The notes beneath the pieces were generated by a model. It did no database searches. It saw only the letters and a list, made by a program, of their open reading frames with translations, and was not told the DNA's origin. 64,000 nt of DNA from Methanoregula boonei 6A8 (GTDB taxonomy: Archaea > Halobacteriota > Methanomicrobia > Methanomicrobiales > Methanospirillaceae): NCBI RefSeq assembly GCF_000017625.1, contig NC_009712.1, positions 620,001-684,000 of the forward strand. The letters run 5' to 3'. Below are positions 26,117 through 33,806 of this stretch, in pieces. Both the position numbers and the translations under genes were made by a program. Position 1 is the first letter of the stretch. The number at the start of each line of letters is the position of its first letter.

Positions 26117-26170
26117 CCTCATCCGCATCTTCGTTTCTTGTACAGGCGGATATAAGTTTGGCGGATGAGG
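26117..26170. promoter_or_regulatory. Inverted repeat flanking the orc1/cdc6 TATA region (candidate operator or origin element)
   Basis: CCTCATCCGC (26117-26126) and GCGGATGAGG (26161-26170) form a perfect 10-bp inverted repeat with a 34-bp spacer. The spacer holds a TATA-like GATATAAG (about 26149-26156) preceded by another GCGGAT. Upstream lies TCAGTGGGGGTAAC, loosely like a mini-origin box. The arms are well placed for autoregulation by Orc1 or for origin binding, but neither is shown. Confidence 0.5.
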
Positions 26171-26226
26171 GGCTGATCCGGTTTACCAGAGCTGTTATCA
26201 TTTGCAACGTTGATGGAGTACTAGCG

Positions 26227-27351
26227 ATGAAAAAGAACCTGCTGATGTGGGATGAATCCCTGTTCAGGGACCCCGATGTTTTTGAGATCGATTATATCCC
26301 CGAGCAGTTCGAGTTCCGTGATGCCCAGATGCGCGAACTCGCGTTCCAGATAAAGCCCGGACTCCGGGGCGGCCGTCCCCTCAATACGATCTGCAAGGGC
26401 CTGCCTGGTTCCGGCAAAACCACCAGTATCAAGAAACTTTTCCAGGAGATCGAGGAGACTACAAAGAAACTGGTACCGGTCCACGTCAACTGCCAGATGG
26501 ACAATACCAAGTTTGCCATCCTCTCCCAGATATACAAGAAACTCTCGGGTCATCTCCCTCCTGCATCGGGAACGTCGTTCAAGCAGGTCTTTGATGCGGT
26601 GGCCCGCATGCTCCAGAAGGAGGAATGCGTGCTGCTGGTAGCCCTCGATGATGCCAATTACCTTCTCTACGAGAACGAGCTCAATACCGTACTGTATACC
26701 CTGCTCCGGGCACACGAATCCTACGAGGGTGTCAGGATCGGAGTGATCGTGATTATCAGCGACCCGGATGTGGACCTCTCGCGGGCAGTGGATGCACGGG
26801 TCTCCTCGGTCCTCCGCCCCACCGAGATCTATTTCCCGCCGTATGGTAATGAAGAAGTCCGGGAGATTATGACCGCCCGGGTGATGCAGGGTTTTTTCAC
26901 CGGGGTCTTAAGCGACGAGATGCTCAATCTTGTCGTGGAGCAGACCCAGAAAAGCGGCGATCTACGGGTAGGAATCGATCTCCTCAAACGGGCTGCGCTC
27001 AATGCAGAGCGGGCCGCCCGGCGCAGCATCGAGCGGGGGGATATCTGCGGCGCATATGCGGTTTCGAAGTATCTCCACCTGGAATACACACTGCGGACCC
27101 TCAAAGACGAGGAGCGCAGGGTTCTCCGGGAGCTGGCCGCAGCAAGTGCCGGTGGTACCGAGATGAACGCCGGAGAAGTGTACAAGTCCATCAAGGAGAA
27201 GGTGCCGCTCGGGTATACCCGGTTCTACGAGATCGTAAAAAAGATGGATGCGATGCGGCTGGTCAATCTCCATTACCGCGACGGGAAGGGCCGGACCCGG
27301 GTGATCACGCTCCGGTACGAACCGGCCCGGGTGCTGGAATATCTTTTATAA
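26227..27351 (+). CDS. cdc6: Orc1/Cdc6-family replication initiator
   Basis: AAA+ ATPase that recognises archaeal origins and helps load MCM. The 374-residue protein has Walker A GLPGSGKTTS (about residues 58-67), Walker B LLVALDDANYLL, a sensor 1-like region VIVIISDPDVDLS, and a C-terminal winged-helix domain (about 300-374, with MNAGEVYKSIKEKVPLGYTRFYEIVKKM). The ATG at 26227 follows GGAG; the open frame further upstream starts with TTG inside an inverted repeat. Archaeal origins often lie beside this gene, and its upstream region contains a dyad. Genomes of this group can encode several paralogues, so origin status is unproven. Confidence 0.93.
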   Translation: MKKNLLMWDESLFRDPDVFEIDYIPEQFEFRDAQMRELAFQIKPGLRGGRPLNTICKGLPGSGKTTSIKKLFQEIEETTKKLVPVHVNCQMDNTKFAILSQIYKKLSGHLPPASGTSFKQVFDAVARMLQKEECVLLVALDDANYLLYENELNTVLYTLLRAHESYEGVRIGVIVIISDPDVDLSRAVDARVSSVLRPTEIYFPPYGNEEVREIMTARVMQGFFTGVLSDEMLNLVVEQTQKSGDLRVGIDLLKRAALNAERAARRSIERGDICGAYAVSKYLHLEYTLRTLKDEERRVLRELAAASAGGTEMNAGEVYKSIKEKVPLGYTRFYEIVKKMDAMRLVNLHYRDGKGRTRVITLRYEPARVLEYLL

Positions 27352-27420
27352 GGCCGACGGAATATTTTCAAAAATCTTATCTATTTGAGCCCCCTCATCT
27401 TATGAGACAGGGGTTTTTCT

Positions 27421-28365
27421 ATGTTAAGTGTTAACGAACTGGCACTTGAAATATTTGACAACCTCGCCGATCTGGCGGAGGAGTTCAACGCAGTATACCA
27501 CGAGCTCGACAATGGCGCACGCATCGTTGACTGCGGAGTCAGCACACGGGGCGGGTATGCAGCAGGGCGGGCATTTACCGAGATCTGCATGGGCGGTCTT
27601 GGAGAGGTTAACTTCCGGATGGGACAGATCAAGGAGTTCCCCCAGCCGTTCATCGATGTAAATACCGATTTTCCCTCGATTGCCTGCCTCGGCGCACAGA
27701 AAGCCGGCTGGACGGTCAAGGTAGGGAACTATTTTGCGATGGGCAGCGGCCCGGCCCGGGCGCTCTCCCTCAAGCCCAAGCACACCTATGAAGTGATCGA
27801 TTACGAAGACGACTATGACTGCGCTGTGATCTGCCTCGAATCCGATCACCTGCCAAACGCAGAAGTCATGAATAAGATCGCAGAGGAATGCCATGTGGAT
27901 GTGGCAAACACCTGTGCCGTGGTTGCGCCGACTTCCTCGATTGTCGGCTCGATCCAGGTGTCGGGCCGCTGCGTGGAAACAGCGATCTACAAGTTAAACG
28001 AACTTGGCTTTGACACCCGGAAGATCGCATCCGCCATAGGCACAGCCCCAATCCCGCCGGTACGGGGCGCCAAGCGTGCGATGGGCGTGACAAACGATGC
28101 AACCATCTACCACGGCCAGATCCAGCTCACGATGAATGCGCCGGAGATCAAGGACTACCTTGAGAAGATCCCGAGCAGCAAATCCAAGGGCTACGGCAAG
28201 CCGTTCAACGACATCTTCAAGGAAGCAGGGTACGACTTCTACAAGATCGATACCTCGCTCTTCTCTCCCGCGGAAGTCATCATCAACGAACTTTCCGATG
28301 GCAGCGTCTACCGTGTGGGCGCGGTCAATACTGATGTGACCTTAAAGTCATTCGGGTTACAGTAA
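27421..28365 (+). CDS. mch: Methenyltetrahydromethanopterin cyclohydrolase
   Basis: Converts N5-formyl-H4MPT to methenyl-H4MPT, the third step of CO2 reduction to methane. The 314-residue sequence is strongly conserved: VDCGVSTRGGYAAGRAFTEICMGGLGEV, NYFAMGSGPARALSLKP and APTSSIVGSIQVSGRCVETA. It is a core hydrogenotrophic methanogenesis gene and the best single marker of the organism's metabolism in the window. It stands as a single gene, with a pyrimidine-rich leader after orc1 and a T-rich terminator. Confidence 0.97.
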   Translation: MLSVNELALEIFDNLADLAEEFNAVYHELDNGARIVDCGVSTRGGYAAGRAFTEICMGGLGEVNFRMGQIKEFPQPFIDVNTDFPSIACLGAQKAGWTVKVGNYFAMGSGPARALSLKPKHTYEVIDYEDDYDCAVICLESDHLPNAEVMNKIAEECHVDVANTCAVVAPTSSIVGSIQVSGRCVETAIYKLNELGFDTRKIASAIGTAPIPPVRGAKRAMGVTNDATIYHGQIQLTMNAPEIKDYLEKIPSSKSKGYGKPFNDIFKEAGYDFYKIDTSLFSPAEVIINELSDGSVYRVGAVNTDVTLKSFGLQ

Positions 28366-28379
28366 TTTTTTTCTTTTTT
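28366..28379 (+). terminator. T-rich terminator of mch
   Basis: Two T-runs separated by one C start right after the mch stop codon, ahead of a convergent acylphosphatase gene. Confidence 0.6.
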
Positions 28380-28443
28380 CCACCCGGTCCTTGGACTGGT
28401 TTTTTGGCATATGCCCGGTACACTTCCGTATCGTCCGGAAAAA

Positions 28444-28719
28444 TTACCACACAACCCAGAATCCCTTAAATTCCCCGGTGGCCCCTCCCTCGGTCACCTG
28501 CAGGTTCTCGACATGGATCCGCGGATCTCCCCGGGCCCATACCAGCCGGAGAAAATCATCGAGCGCTGCGGGGGATCCTTCTGCAACCATGTGCACGGAG
28601 CCGTCCTGCATATTCTGCACCGAGCCATGCAGCCCGAGATGGTGGGCGCATTCGGATATATAATGCCGGTATCCCACCCCCTGCACGTTGCCGGTTGCCA
28701 CCGCGGTAACCCGCTTCAT
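28444..28719 (-). CDS. acyP: Acylphosphatase (copy 1)
   Basis: A 91-residue enzyme hydrolysing carboxyl-phosphate bonds. The active-site loop reads GNVQGVGYRHY, with the catalytic Arg in the VQGVGYR segment, and the catalytic Asn lies in GLHGSVQNMQDGSV. Length is normal. It is a single gene convergent with mch. A second, divergent member of the family is at 56.2 kb beside cas1. Confidence 0.92.
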   Translation of the reverse strand: MKRVTAVATGNVQGVGYRHYISECAHHLGLHGSVQNMQDGSVHMVAEGSPAALDDFLRLVWARGDPRIHVENLQVTEGGATGEFKGFWVVW

Positions 28720-28813
28720 CGCTCCTGATCTGGGGGCAGTATTACAATAATCTTTGCGGTTTTTGTTCCGGTGGCATTCCTCCCGGCGGTAGGGATCCTG
28801 ATAGTTTCTCTCT

Positions 28814-28822
28814 AAAAAAAAA
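28814..28822 (-). terminator. T-run after the DUF5803-like gene (minus strand)
   Basis: Nine A on the plus strand, about 27 bases past the stop codon of the minus-strand gene. Confidence 0.5.
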
Positions 28823-28849
28823 GGTAGTTATGCCGGAGTCCTGCTCCCG

Positions 28850-29488
28850 CTATTCTTCCGGCGGTTTTCTTGTCAGGAAGAAAGGCAGTAACAGGATGGT
28901 TGCAAGAATTACCATAAACTCGGCAAAGAGGTACAGCAGGTCTTCCCGGGCCTGGTCATAGAACCGGATCTCAAAAGAGGTGGTCTGGTTCCAGGATACC
29001 ACCGTGGAATTGTCCGGAAGCCGGGTCACGTTTGCACCCTGACTCAACCCCGCAAGGAGCGGGTTGCGTACATCGTATTCCCCGGGCAGATTCACGCTCA
29101 CGTTGTATGGTGAGAAATACGATTCCTGAATCTGGTTGTTGCTTAACGGTGCTACGTAGGCAACGGTGTAATTCCCTTTGGGAAAGGAAATTGACGAGGG
29201 GGCGTTCCACGGTTTTGTCCAGTTAACGTCCACCGGAGTGCCATTCTCCGCGATCAGGGTCACATTGGTGACGCTCACAGGGACATTCTCTCCCAGCATG
29301 TCGGTATCGGCAAACAGATAGTCCGACGCACCGGTGATATCAACCCGGGCGGCATACGATGTAGCGTTGGGCAGCACCTGGTACGTGGCATCAAGTGCCC
29401 CGACAGGGGGGACACCAAGGATGATCACAAGTGCAACGCAGAGAGCAGCGAGGGCAGGTCCGCATCGATCTCGATTGGGGGTTCGCAT
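28850..29488 (-). CDS. Secreted, membrane-anchored protein, DUF5803-like
   Basis: A 212-residue protein with an N-terminal signal (ALAALCVALVIILGVPPVGAL), an extracellular beta-rich domain with several sequons (NATS, NVT, NTT-like), and a C-terminal transmembrane helix (LLYLFAEFMVILATILLLPFFL) followed by TRKPPEE. The layout and wording of the domain resemble the archaeal DUF5803 family, recognised from memory only. Its start overlaps the end of thrC by about 64 bp on the same strand, suggesting translational coupling. The function is unknown. Confidence 0.65.
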   Translation of the reverse strand: MRTPNRDRCGPALAALCVALVIILGVPPVGALDATYQVLPNATSYAARVDITGASDYLFADTDMLGENVPVSVTNVTLIAENGTPVDVNWTKPWNAPSSISFPKGNYTVAYVAPLSNNQIQESYFSPYNVSVNLPGEYDVRNPLLAGLSQGANVTRLPDNSTVVSWNQTTSFEIRFYDQAREDLLYLFAEFMVILATILLLPFFLTRKPPEE

Positions 29489-30630
29489 TGTTTAATCACT
29501 GTTTCCGGGTCTTTTAAGAGGTGACCGGTCACCACACAGACAATCTTCTCATCGCGGTCGATCGCACCCATCTCTACGAGCTTGCGGATGCCGGCCACTG
29601 ATGCGGCAGATGCAGGTTCCACGCCGATTCCTTCCTTGCGTGCGAGATCGCGCTGCATCGCAAGGATCTCATCATCAGTCACCGATTCGGCTGTTCCTCC
29701 GGTCTTACGGATTGCAACAAGCGCCTTCTCTGCATTTACAGGTGCACCGATCCGGATTGCTGAGGCAAGGGTCTCGGGATTCTCCTCGGTCTGGACAACG
29801 GGCAGGTTCTCCTTTATTGCCCTGACGACAGGGCTTGCACCGGTGGCCTGAATGCCGGTCATTTTTGGCAGGCTATTGATAAAGTCCAGTGCCTCAAGTT
29901 CCAGCAGCCCTTTGTACACCGCGGAAATATTTCCAGCGTTTCCTACCGGGAGGACAATCCTGTCGGGGACGCATCCCAGCTGATCGATTGCCTCAAACCC
30001 GATCGTCTTTTGGCCCTCCAGCCGGTAGGGATTGATCGAGTTTAAGAGGTAGAGCCCATGCGTGAGGCAGAGATCGTGGACCATCTCGAGTGCACGGTCG
30101 AAATTGCCCCGGATCGAGATAACCTTTGCACCGTGCATCAGTGCCTGGGCAATCTTTCCGACAGCAACGTGTCCCGCAGGGAGAAGCACGACTGCCGGGA
30201 TCCCGGCTTTTGCGGCATAGACTGCAAGGCTTGCCGAGGTATTCCCGGTGCTTGCGCAGGCAACGCTCTTCTTCTTGAGCTGGATTGCCATGGAGACGCC
30301 CACGGTCATCCCGCGATCCTTAAAAGAGCCCGACGGGTTCATCCCTTCGTGTTTCGCATAAAGGTGCTTCAGCCCCATCTCTTCCCCGAGGCGTTTTAAG
30401 TGGTAGAGGGGGGTACCTCCTTCCTGCAGGGAAACCGGCTCAATATGCACCGGGAGGAGCTCCTTGTAGCGCCAGACCGAGAGCGGGCGGGCGTCCCAGG
30501 TGGAACGCTTCACGGTTATTGTATCAAGAGGATATTTTACCGCGAGCAGGTGACCGCATTTTTTACAGTTATAGAGGATCTCGTCAGCGGAATACGTGGC
30601 ACCGCAGTGAACGCACACGAGATGGTACAT
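29425..30630 (-). CDS. thrC: Threonine synthase
   Basis: PLP enzyme converting O-phosphohomoserine to threonine. The 401-residue protein opens with a zinc-ribbon-like N terminus, CVHCGATYSADEILYNCKKC, as in archaeal ThrC. The PLP Lys lies in MNPSGSFKDRGMTVG and the phosphate-binding loop in PVGNAGNISAVY. ATG 30630 follows AGGTGA; a GTG two codons earlier is less likely. It overlaps the DUF5803-like gene downstream. Confidence 0.95.
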   Translation of the reverse strand: MYHLVCVHCGATYSADEILYNCKKCGHLLAVKYPLDTITVKRSTWDARPLSVWRYKELLPVHIEPVSLQEGGTPLYHLKRLGEEMGLKHLYAKHEGMNPSGSFKDRGMTVGVSMAIQLKKKSVACASTGNTSASLAVYAAKAGIPAVVLLPAGHVAVGKIAQALMHGAKVISIRGNFDRALEMVHDLCLTHGLYLLNSINPYRLEGQKTIGFEAIDQLGCVPDRIVLPVGNAGNISAVYKGLLELEALDFINSLPKMTGIQATGASPVVRAIKENLPVVQTEENPETLASAIRIGAPVNAEKALVAIRKTGGTAESVTDDEILAMQRDLARKEGIGVEPASAASVAGIRKLVEMGAIDRDEKIVCVVTGHLLKDPETVIKQCEPPIEIDADLPSLLSALHL

Positions 30631-30684
30631 GGTCACCTATTGGTTTTCCGGGTACATATAGAAGCATGTCAGGAGAAGAGATCG

Positions 30685-31482
30685 TTACGTGCGGGCGTTT
30701 TCTCCAAGGGAACGGTACAGCTCGTCCTTCCGGTCATTTTCCACCGGGAAATCCCTTCTGGCCTGTTCCACGATTAAGGGATCGATCTCGTAGTACAGCA
30801 GTTCCTGTTCTGTACCTGCCCGTGCAATGATGGTCCCGTGAGGATCTGCGGTCATTGACGCTCCCGCATACTGATCTACCGGGTTTGTCCCGGAGGTATT
30901 CACTCCCGCAATGTACATCTGGTTCTCCGCTGCACGGGACTGGATGAACAGCTCCCAGTGTTTCAACCGGCTTTTGGGCCATGCAGCAGGAACAATCACC
31001 GCATGGACACCACGTTGCCGGTATAACCGGAAGATCTCGGGGAACCGGAGATCGTAACAGATAGCAAGACCGATCTGCACTCCTTCAAGGGCAAAGGTTG
31101 CAAGCCCGGTACCCGGGGAAAAAGCCTGATCTTCCCGGCCGGGTGTGAAGAGGTGGATCTTCGCGTACGTTGTAAGGATCGTGCCATTGCGATCGATAGC
31201 GATTGCCGTGTTTCGTGGTTTGGGCAAGCATGTCTCGCGAAACGATCCGATGACGGCAATTTTGTGCTTTTTTGCAAGCTCCCTGAGGCCGTTCACCACA
31301 GTCCCGGAGATGCCCCCGGTGTTTTTTGTTGAACAGGGATCCCACCCTGTGGCAAACTGCTCGGGAAACGAGATAAGTGCCGCCCCCTCACGGGCAGCAC
31401 GAAAAAAACACGTTTCTACTTGTTCAAGGGTCTCGTCCGGGGCTTCCCAGACTCCGCTTATCTGGGCGCTGCAGCATCGCAT
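30685..31482 (-). CDS. Carbon-nitrogen hydrolase (nitrilase superfamily)
   Basis: A 265-residue amidase of the nitrilase superfamily. The Glu-Lys-Cys triad is visible: Glu in SFPEQFATGWD, Lys in TYAKIHLFTPG, and Cys in LAICYDLRFPEIFRLY. The overall pattern resembles omega-amidase/Nit2 and other small aliphatic amidases, so a repair or nitrogen-salvage role is plausible; the substrate cannot be fixed from sequence. It lies 54 bp upstream of thrC on the same strand and may be cotranscribed. Confidence 0.88.
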   Translation of the reverse strand: MRCCSAQISGVWEAPDETLEQVETCFFRAAREGAALISFPEQFATGWDPCSTKNTGGISGTVVNGLRELAKKHKIAVIGSFRETCLPKPRNTAIAIDRNGTILTTYAKIHLFTPGREDQAFSPGTGLATFALEGVQIGLAICYDLRFPEIFRLYRQRGVHAVIVPAAWPKSRLKHWELFIQSRAAENQMYIAGVNTSGTNPVDQYAGASMTADPHGTIIARAGTEQELLYYEIDPLIVEQARRDFPVENDRKDELYRSLGENART

Positions 31483-31506
31483 CGGGGCATCTCCGGAGTT
31501 TCCGTT

Positions 31507-31707
31507 TTAGCTCCCCGTCCCGCTTTTACGGTCAATGTACAGGATGAGCACTGCCCCCATCACGACAAGCATGATTGTGGTCAGCAGGAGAAACTGGGTG
31601 GATGAATGAAGAATCCCGAGGATCATGGCAGCGATAATGAGTCCTGCCGCAATAATGCTGCAACCCACAAGGACAAGACCCACGGTTGCACCGTCCCACT
31701 CTGACAT
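31507..31707 (-). CDS. Small two-helix membrane protein
   Basis: A 66-residue hypothetical protein with two hydrophobic helices (VGLVLVGCSIIAAGLIIAAMI and FLLLTTIMLVVMGAVLILY) joined by a short loop and ending with RKSGTGS. Its start shares a base with the marC stop, so the two are cotranscribed and translationally coupled. No family is recognised; it may be a subunit or modulator of the MarC protein. Confidence 0.6.
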   Translation of the reverse strand: MSEWDGATVGLVLVGCSIIAAGLIIAAMILGILHSSTQFLLLTTIMLVVMGAVLILYIDRKSGTGS

Positions 31708-32357
31708 TATGAAGCTCCTGTTAGGGGAAACGCAAGTTTGATCCCGGTGATGACAAACTGCACTGCAATTGCAATGAGCAGCATACCCAGCAGCCGGTTT
31801 ATCACCCGGTACTGCCGCTGGCCGACCTTGCGCATGATATATTCAGCGTTCCTCATCATAAAATAGGTGATTGCGATAGATATCCCGATTGAAATAAAGA
31901 TGAAAATCCCGGCATAGGGAGAGATTTCCGAAGCCTCATTGGTGAGCACAATCGTTGTCGTGATCGCCCCGGGGCCGGCGATCATGGGAATGGCAAGGGG
32001 CATCACGGCCACATCCTCATTGTCCTGCGACTCGTACTTCTCGGTTGCCGTCAGCTTTGTGCGGGATGTTTTTGCATATACCATCTCCATACCGATCCCA
32101 AAAAGCAGGATGCCCCCCGCAATCCGGAATGCTTCAAGCGTGATGCCAAAAATCTGGAGAATAATGGTGCCTGCAATTCCCACGATGACAAGGATCGCAA
32201 GGGAGATGGTACAGGCCTCCCTGATGATCTGGTCCTTTGTTTTTTTCTCCAGATTGCCCGTCAGGGAGATATAGGTCAGCGTGGCTCCCAGGGGGTTTAT
32301 GATAATAATGATGGACGATAAGCACAGGAGGGAAAAACTGAGCAGCTCATCAACCAT
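31707..32357 (-). CDS. MarC-family integral membrane protein
   Basis: A 216-residue UPF0056/MarC-type protein with six predicted helices. The motif IIINPLGATLTYISLTG near the N terminus and PLAIPMIAGPGAITTTIVL in the middle are the family hallmarks. Biochemical function is unsettled across the family; despite the name, a role in multiple antibiotic resistance is not supported. It is coupled to the small membrane protein downstream. Confidence 0.9.
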   Translation of the reverse strand: MVDELLSFSLLCLSSIIIIINPLGATLTYISLTGNLEKKTKDQIIREACTISLAILVIVGIAGTIILQIFGITLEAFRIAGGILLFGIGMEMVYAKTSRTKLTATEKYESQDNEDVAVMPLAIPMIAGPGAITTTIVLTNEASEISPYAGIFIFISIGISIAITYFMMRNAEYIMRKVGQRQYRVINRLLGMLLIAIAVQFVITGIKLAFPLTGAS

Positions 32358-32408
32358 AAAGAGAGACCAACCTTATGGCTAATAGATGTTTCCGGTAAAA
32401 AGAGGTTT

Positions 32409-32861
32409 TTAGTATTCGTATACCACGGATTCGTCAACCCGGGTGTATGCGAACAGTTCAGCCGGTTTGAAGTGGATGCCGATCTCCCGTGCGGCACTCT
32501 CGGGAGAATCGGAAGCGTGGATCACGTTCCTTCCGATGTCTATCCCGAAATCGCCCCGGATGGTTCCGGGAGCTGCCTCCTGGGGATTTGTGGCACCGAT
32601 CATTTTCCTGACAATGGCAACCACATTCCTGCCCTCCCAGACCATCAGGAAGCACGGGCCTCCCCTGATATAGGATTTGAGTGACGGGAAGAACGGTTTT
32701 GACAGGTGTTCCTGGTACTGCTCGATAACCCGGCTCTCGGGCAATACCTCGAACCGGGCTGCCACGAGCTTGAGACCTTTTGCCTCAAACCGGGAGACGA
32801 TCCCGCCGACCTGCCCGCGCTGGACACCGTCCGGCTTGATCATCACAAAGGTGCGATCCAT
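32409..32861 (-). CDS. ndk: Nucleoside diphosphate kinase
   Basis: Balances nucleoside triphosphate pools through a phospho-histidine intermediate. The 150-residue protein begins [16 protein letters not shown] and has the active-site signature [17 protein letters not shown] with the phospho-accepting His. ATG 32861 gives the family N terminus; the frame extends upstream into L24e. It closes the L7Ae-S28e-L24e-ndk operon, an arrangement conserved in many euryarchaea. Confidence 0.96.
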   Translation of the reverse strand: MDRTFVMIKPDGVQRGQVGGIVSRFEAKGLKLVAARFEVLPESRVIEQYQEHLSKPFFPSLKSYIRGGPCFLMVWEGRNVVAIVRKMIGATNPQEAAPGTIRGDFGIDIGRNVIHASDSPESAAREIGIHFKPAELFAYTRVDESVVYEY

Positions 32862-32869
32862 GGAGGATC

Positions 32870-33061
32870 TCACTCCTTGTTTGTACCCTTCTGCCCTGCA
32901 GTTGTCCACTCAACCCGGCGCGGGACCCTGCCCAGCTTGTGGTTGTTCTGGCATTTGGTGCTGCAGAAATAGAAGATCGTACCGTCTCTCTTGACAAACA
33001 TCTTGCCGGTGCCCGGCTCAAGCGGTTCACCGCAGAAACTGCAGATGTGCTGTTCAACCAT
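32870..33061 (-). CDS. rpl24e: Ribosomal protein L24e
   Basis: A 63-residue zinc-ribbon protein of the large ribosomal subunit. The Cys pairs are [14 protein letters not shown] and [14 protein letters not shown], with the family motif [15 protein letters not shown]. It starts 5 bp after rps28e and ends 8 bp before ndk. Confidence 0.95.
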   Translation of the reverse strand: MVEQHICSFCGEPLEPGTGKMFVKRDGTIFYFCSTKCQNNHKLGRVPRRVEWTTAGQKGTNKE

Positions 33062-33066
33062 GCGGT

Positions 33067-33276
33067 TCACCGCCTCGACAGTTTCTTTGCTTCGCGTTCG
33101 GTCTCAAGGAGCATGATAACATCTCCTTCCCTGATGGGGCCGACCGTGTTGCGGGTGATGATGCGCCCTTTGTTATTGCCGTCGAGGATACGGCACTTGA
33201 CCTGCATCGCTTCCCCGTGCATACCGGTGGAACCGACAACCTCGATGACTTCTGCGGGCGTTGCGTCGTCAGCCAT
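33067..33276 (-). CDS. rps28e: Ribosomal protein S28e
   Basis: A 69-residue small-subunit protein with an OB-like fold. It contains [41 protein letters not shown] and ends LSRR, all characteristic. It is the second gene of the L7Ae operon. Confidence 0.95.
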   Translation of the reverse strand: MADDATPAEVIEVVGSTGMHGEAMQVKCRILDGNNKGRIITRNTVGPIREGDVIMLLETEREAKKLSRR

Positions 33277-33285
33277 GAATGCACC

Positions 33286-33654
33286 TTATGCCTTCAATGC
33301 AGTCAGCTGCTTTGCGAGATCTTCAACCACTTCTTTTGCTTTGCCGGGCTTGACAATCGCTGCCGCGGCAGAACCGACATCAAGACCGCTTGCGGCACCG
33401 ATGTCATTTTGTTTGTTGATGAAGACGTAGGGGATCTTCTTTTCTTCGCATAAGGGGGCCAGGTGCATAACAATCTCTGCGGGCTCCACATCGGCGCCGA
33501 TTAAAACAAGCAGTGCGGCGCTGCGTTCAATGGCTTTTGTTGCCTCGTTTGAACCCTTCTTGATCTTCCCGGTGTCTCTTGCAACTTCAAGGGCTTCAAG
33601 CGCCTTGTTCTGGAGCTCCTCAGGAGCCTCGGTTTTTACGTAGCCTTTTGCCAT
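33286..33654 (-). CDS. rpl7ae: Ribosomal protein L7Ae
   Basis: A 122-residue kink-turn-binding protein that serves in the large ribosomal subunit and also in box C/D and H/ACA ribonucleoproteins and RNase P in archaea. The RNA-binding segment [30 protein letters not shown] and the [12 protein letters not shown] strand are clear. First gene of the L7Ae-S28e-L24e-ndk operon, with TATA-like CCTTTATTTC about 85 bp upstream on the minus strand. Confidence 0.96.
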   Translation of the reverse strand: MAKGYVKTEAPEELQNKALEALEVARDTGKIKKGSNEATKAIERSAALLVLIGADVEPAEIVMHLAPLCEEKKIPYVFINKQNDIGAASGLDVGSAAAAIVKPGKAKEVVEDLAKQLTALKA

Positions 33655-33775
33655 AAACTCACCTCATTCAGGAGCCGATTTGCCCCTTCATTACTCATCA
33701 GTCAGCAGTGATGCAGCCATATCATTTCATCAGGAGGAGAAATAAAGGTTTGTGAGCGTGAGGGGAGACCACTGC

Positions 33776-33799
33776 CCGGCAGGGAATCAAACCGGGCTG
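33776..33799 (-). terminator. Hairpin downstream of the DUF2298 gene
   Basis: GCCCGG (33776-33781) and CCGGGC (33794-33799) form a 6-bp stem with a 12-base loop, just after the stop of the minus-strand DUF2298 gene. The minus-strand sequence CCGGTTTGATTCC faintly resembles a tRNA T arm, but no cloverleaf can be completed. Confidence 0.4.
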
Positions 33800-33806
33800 C
33801 CACGCA

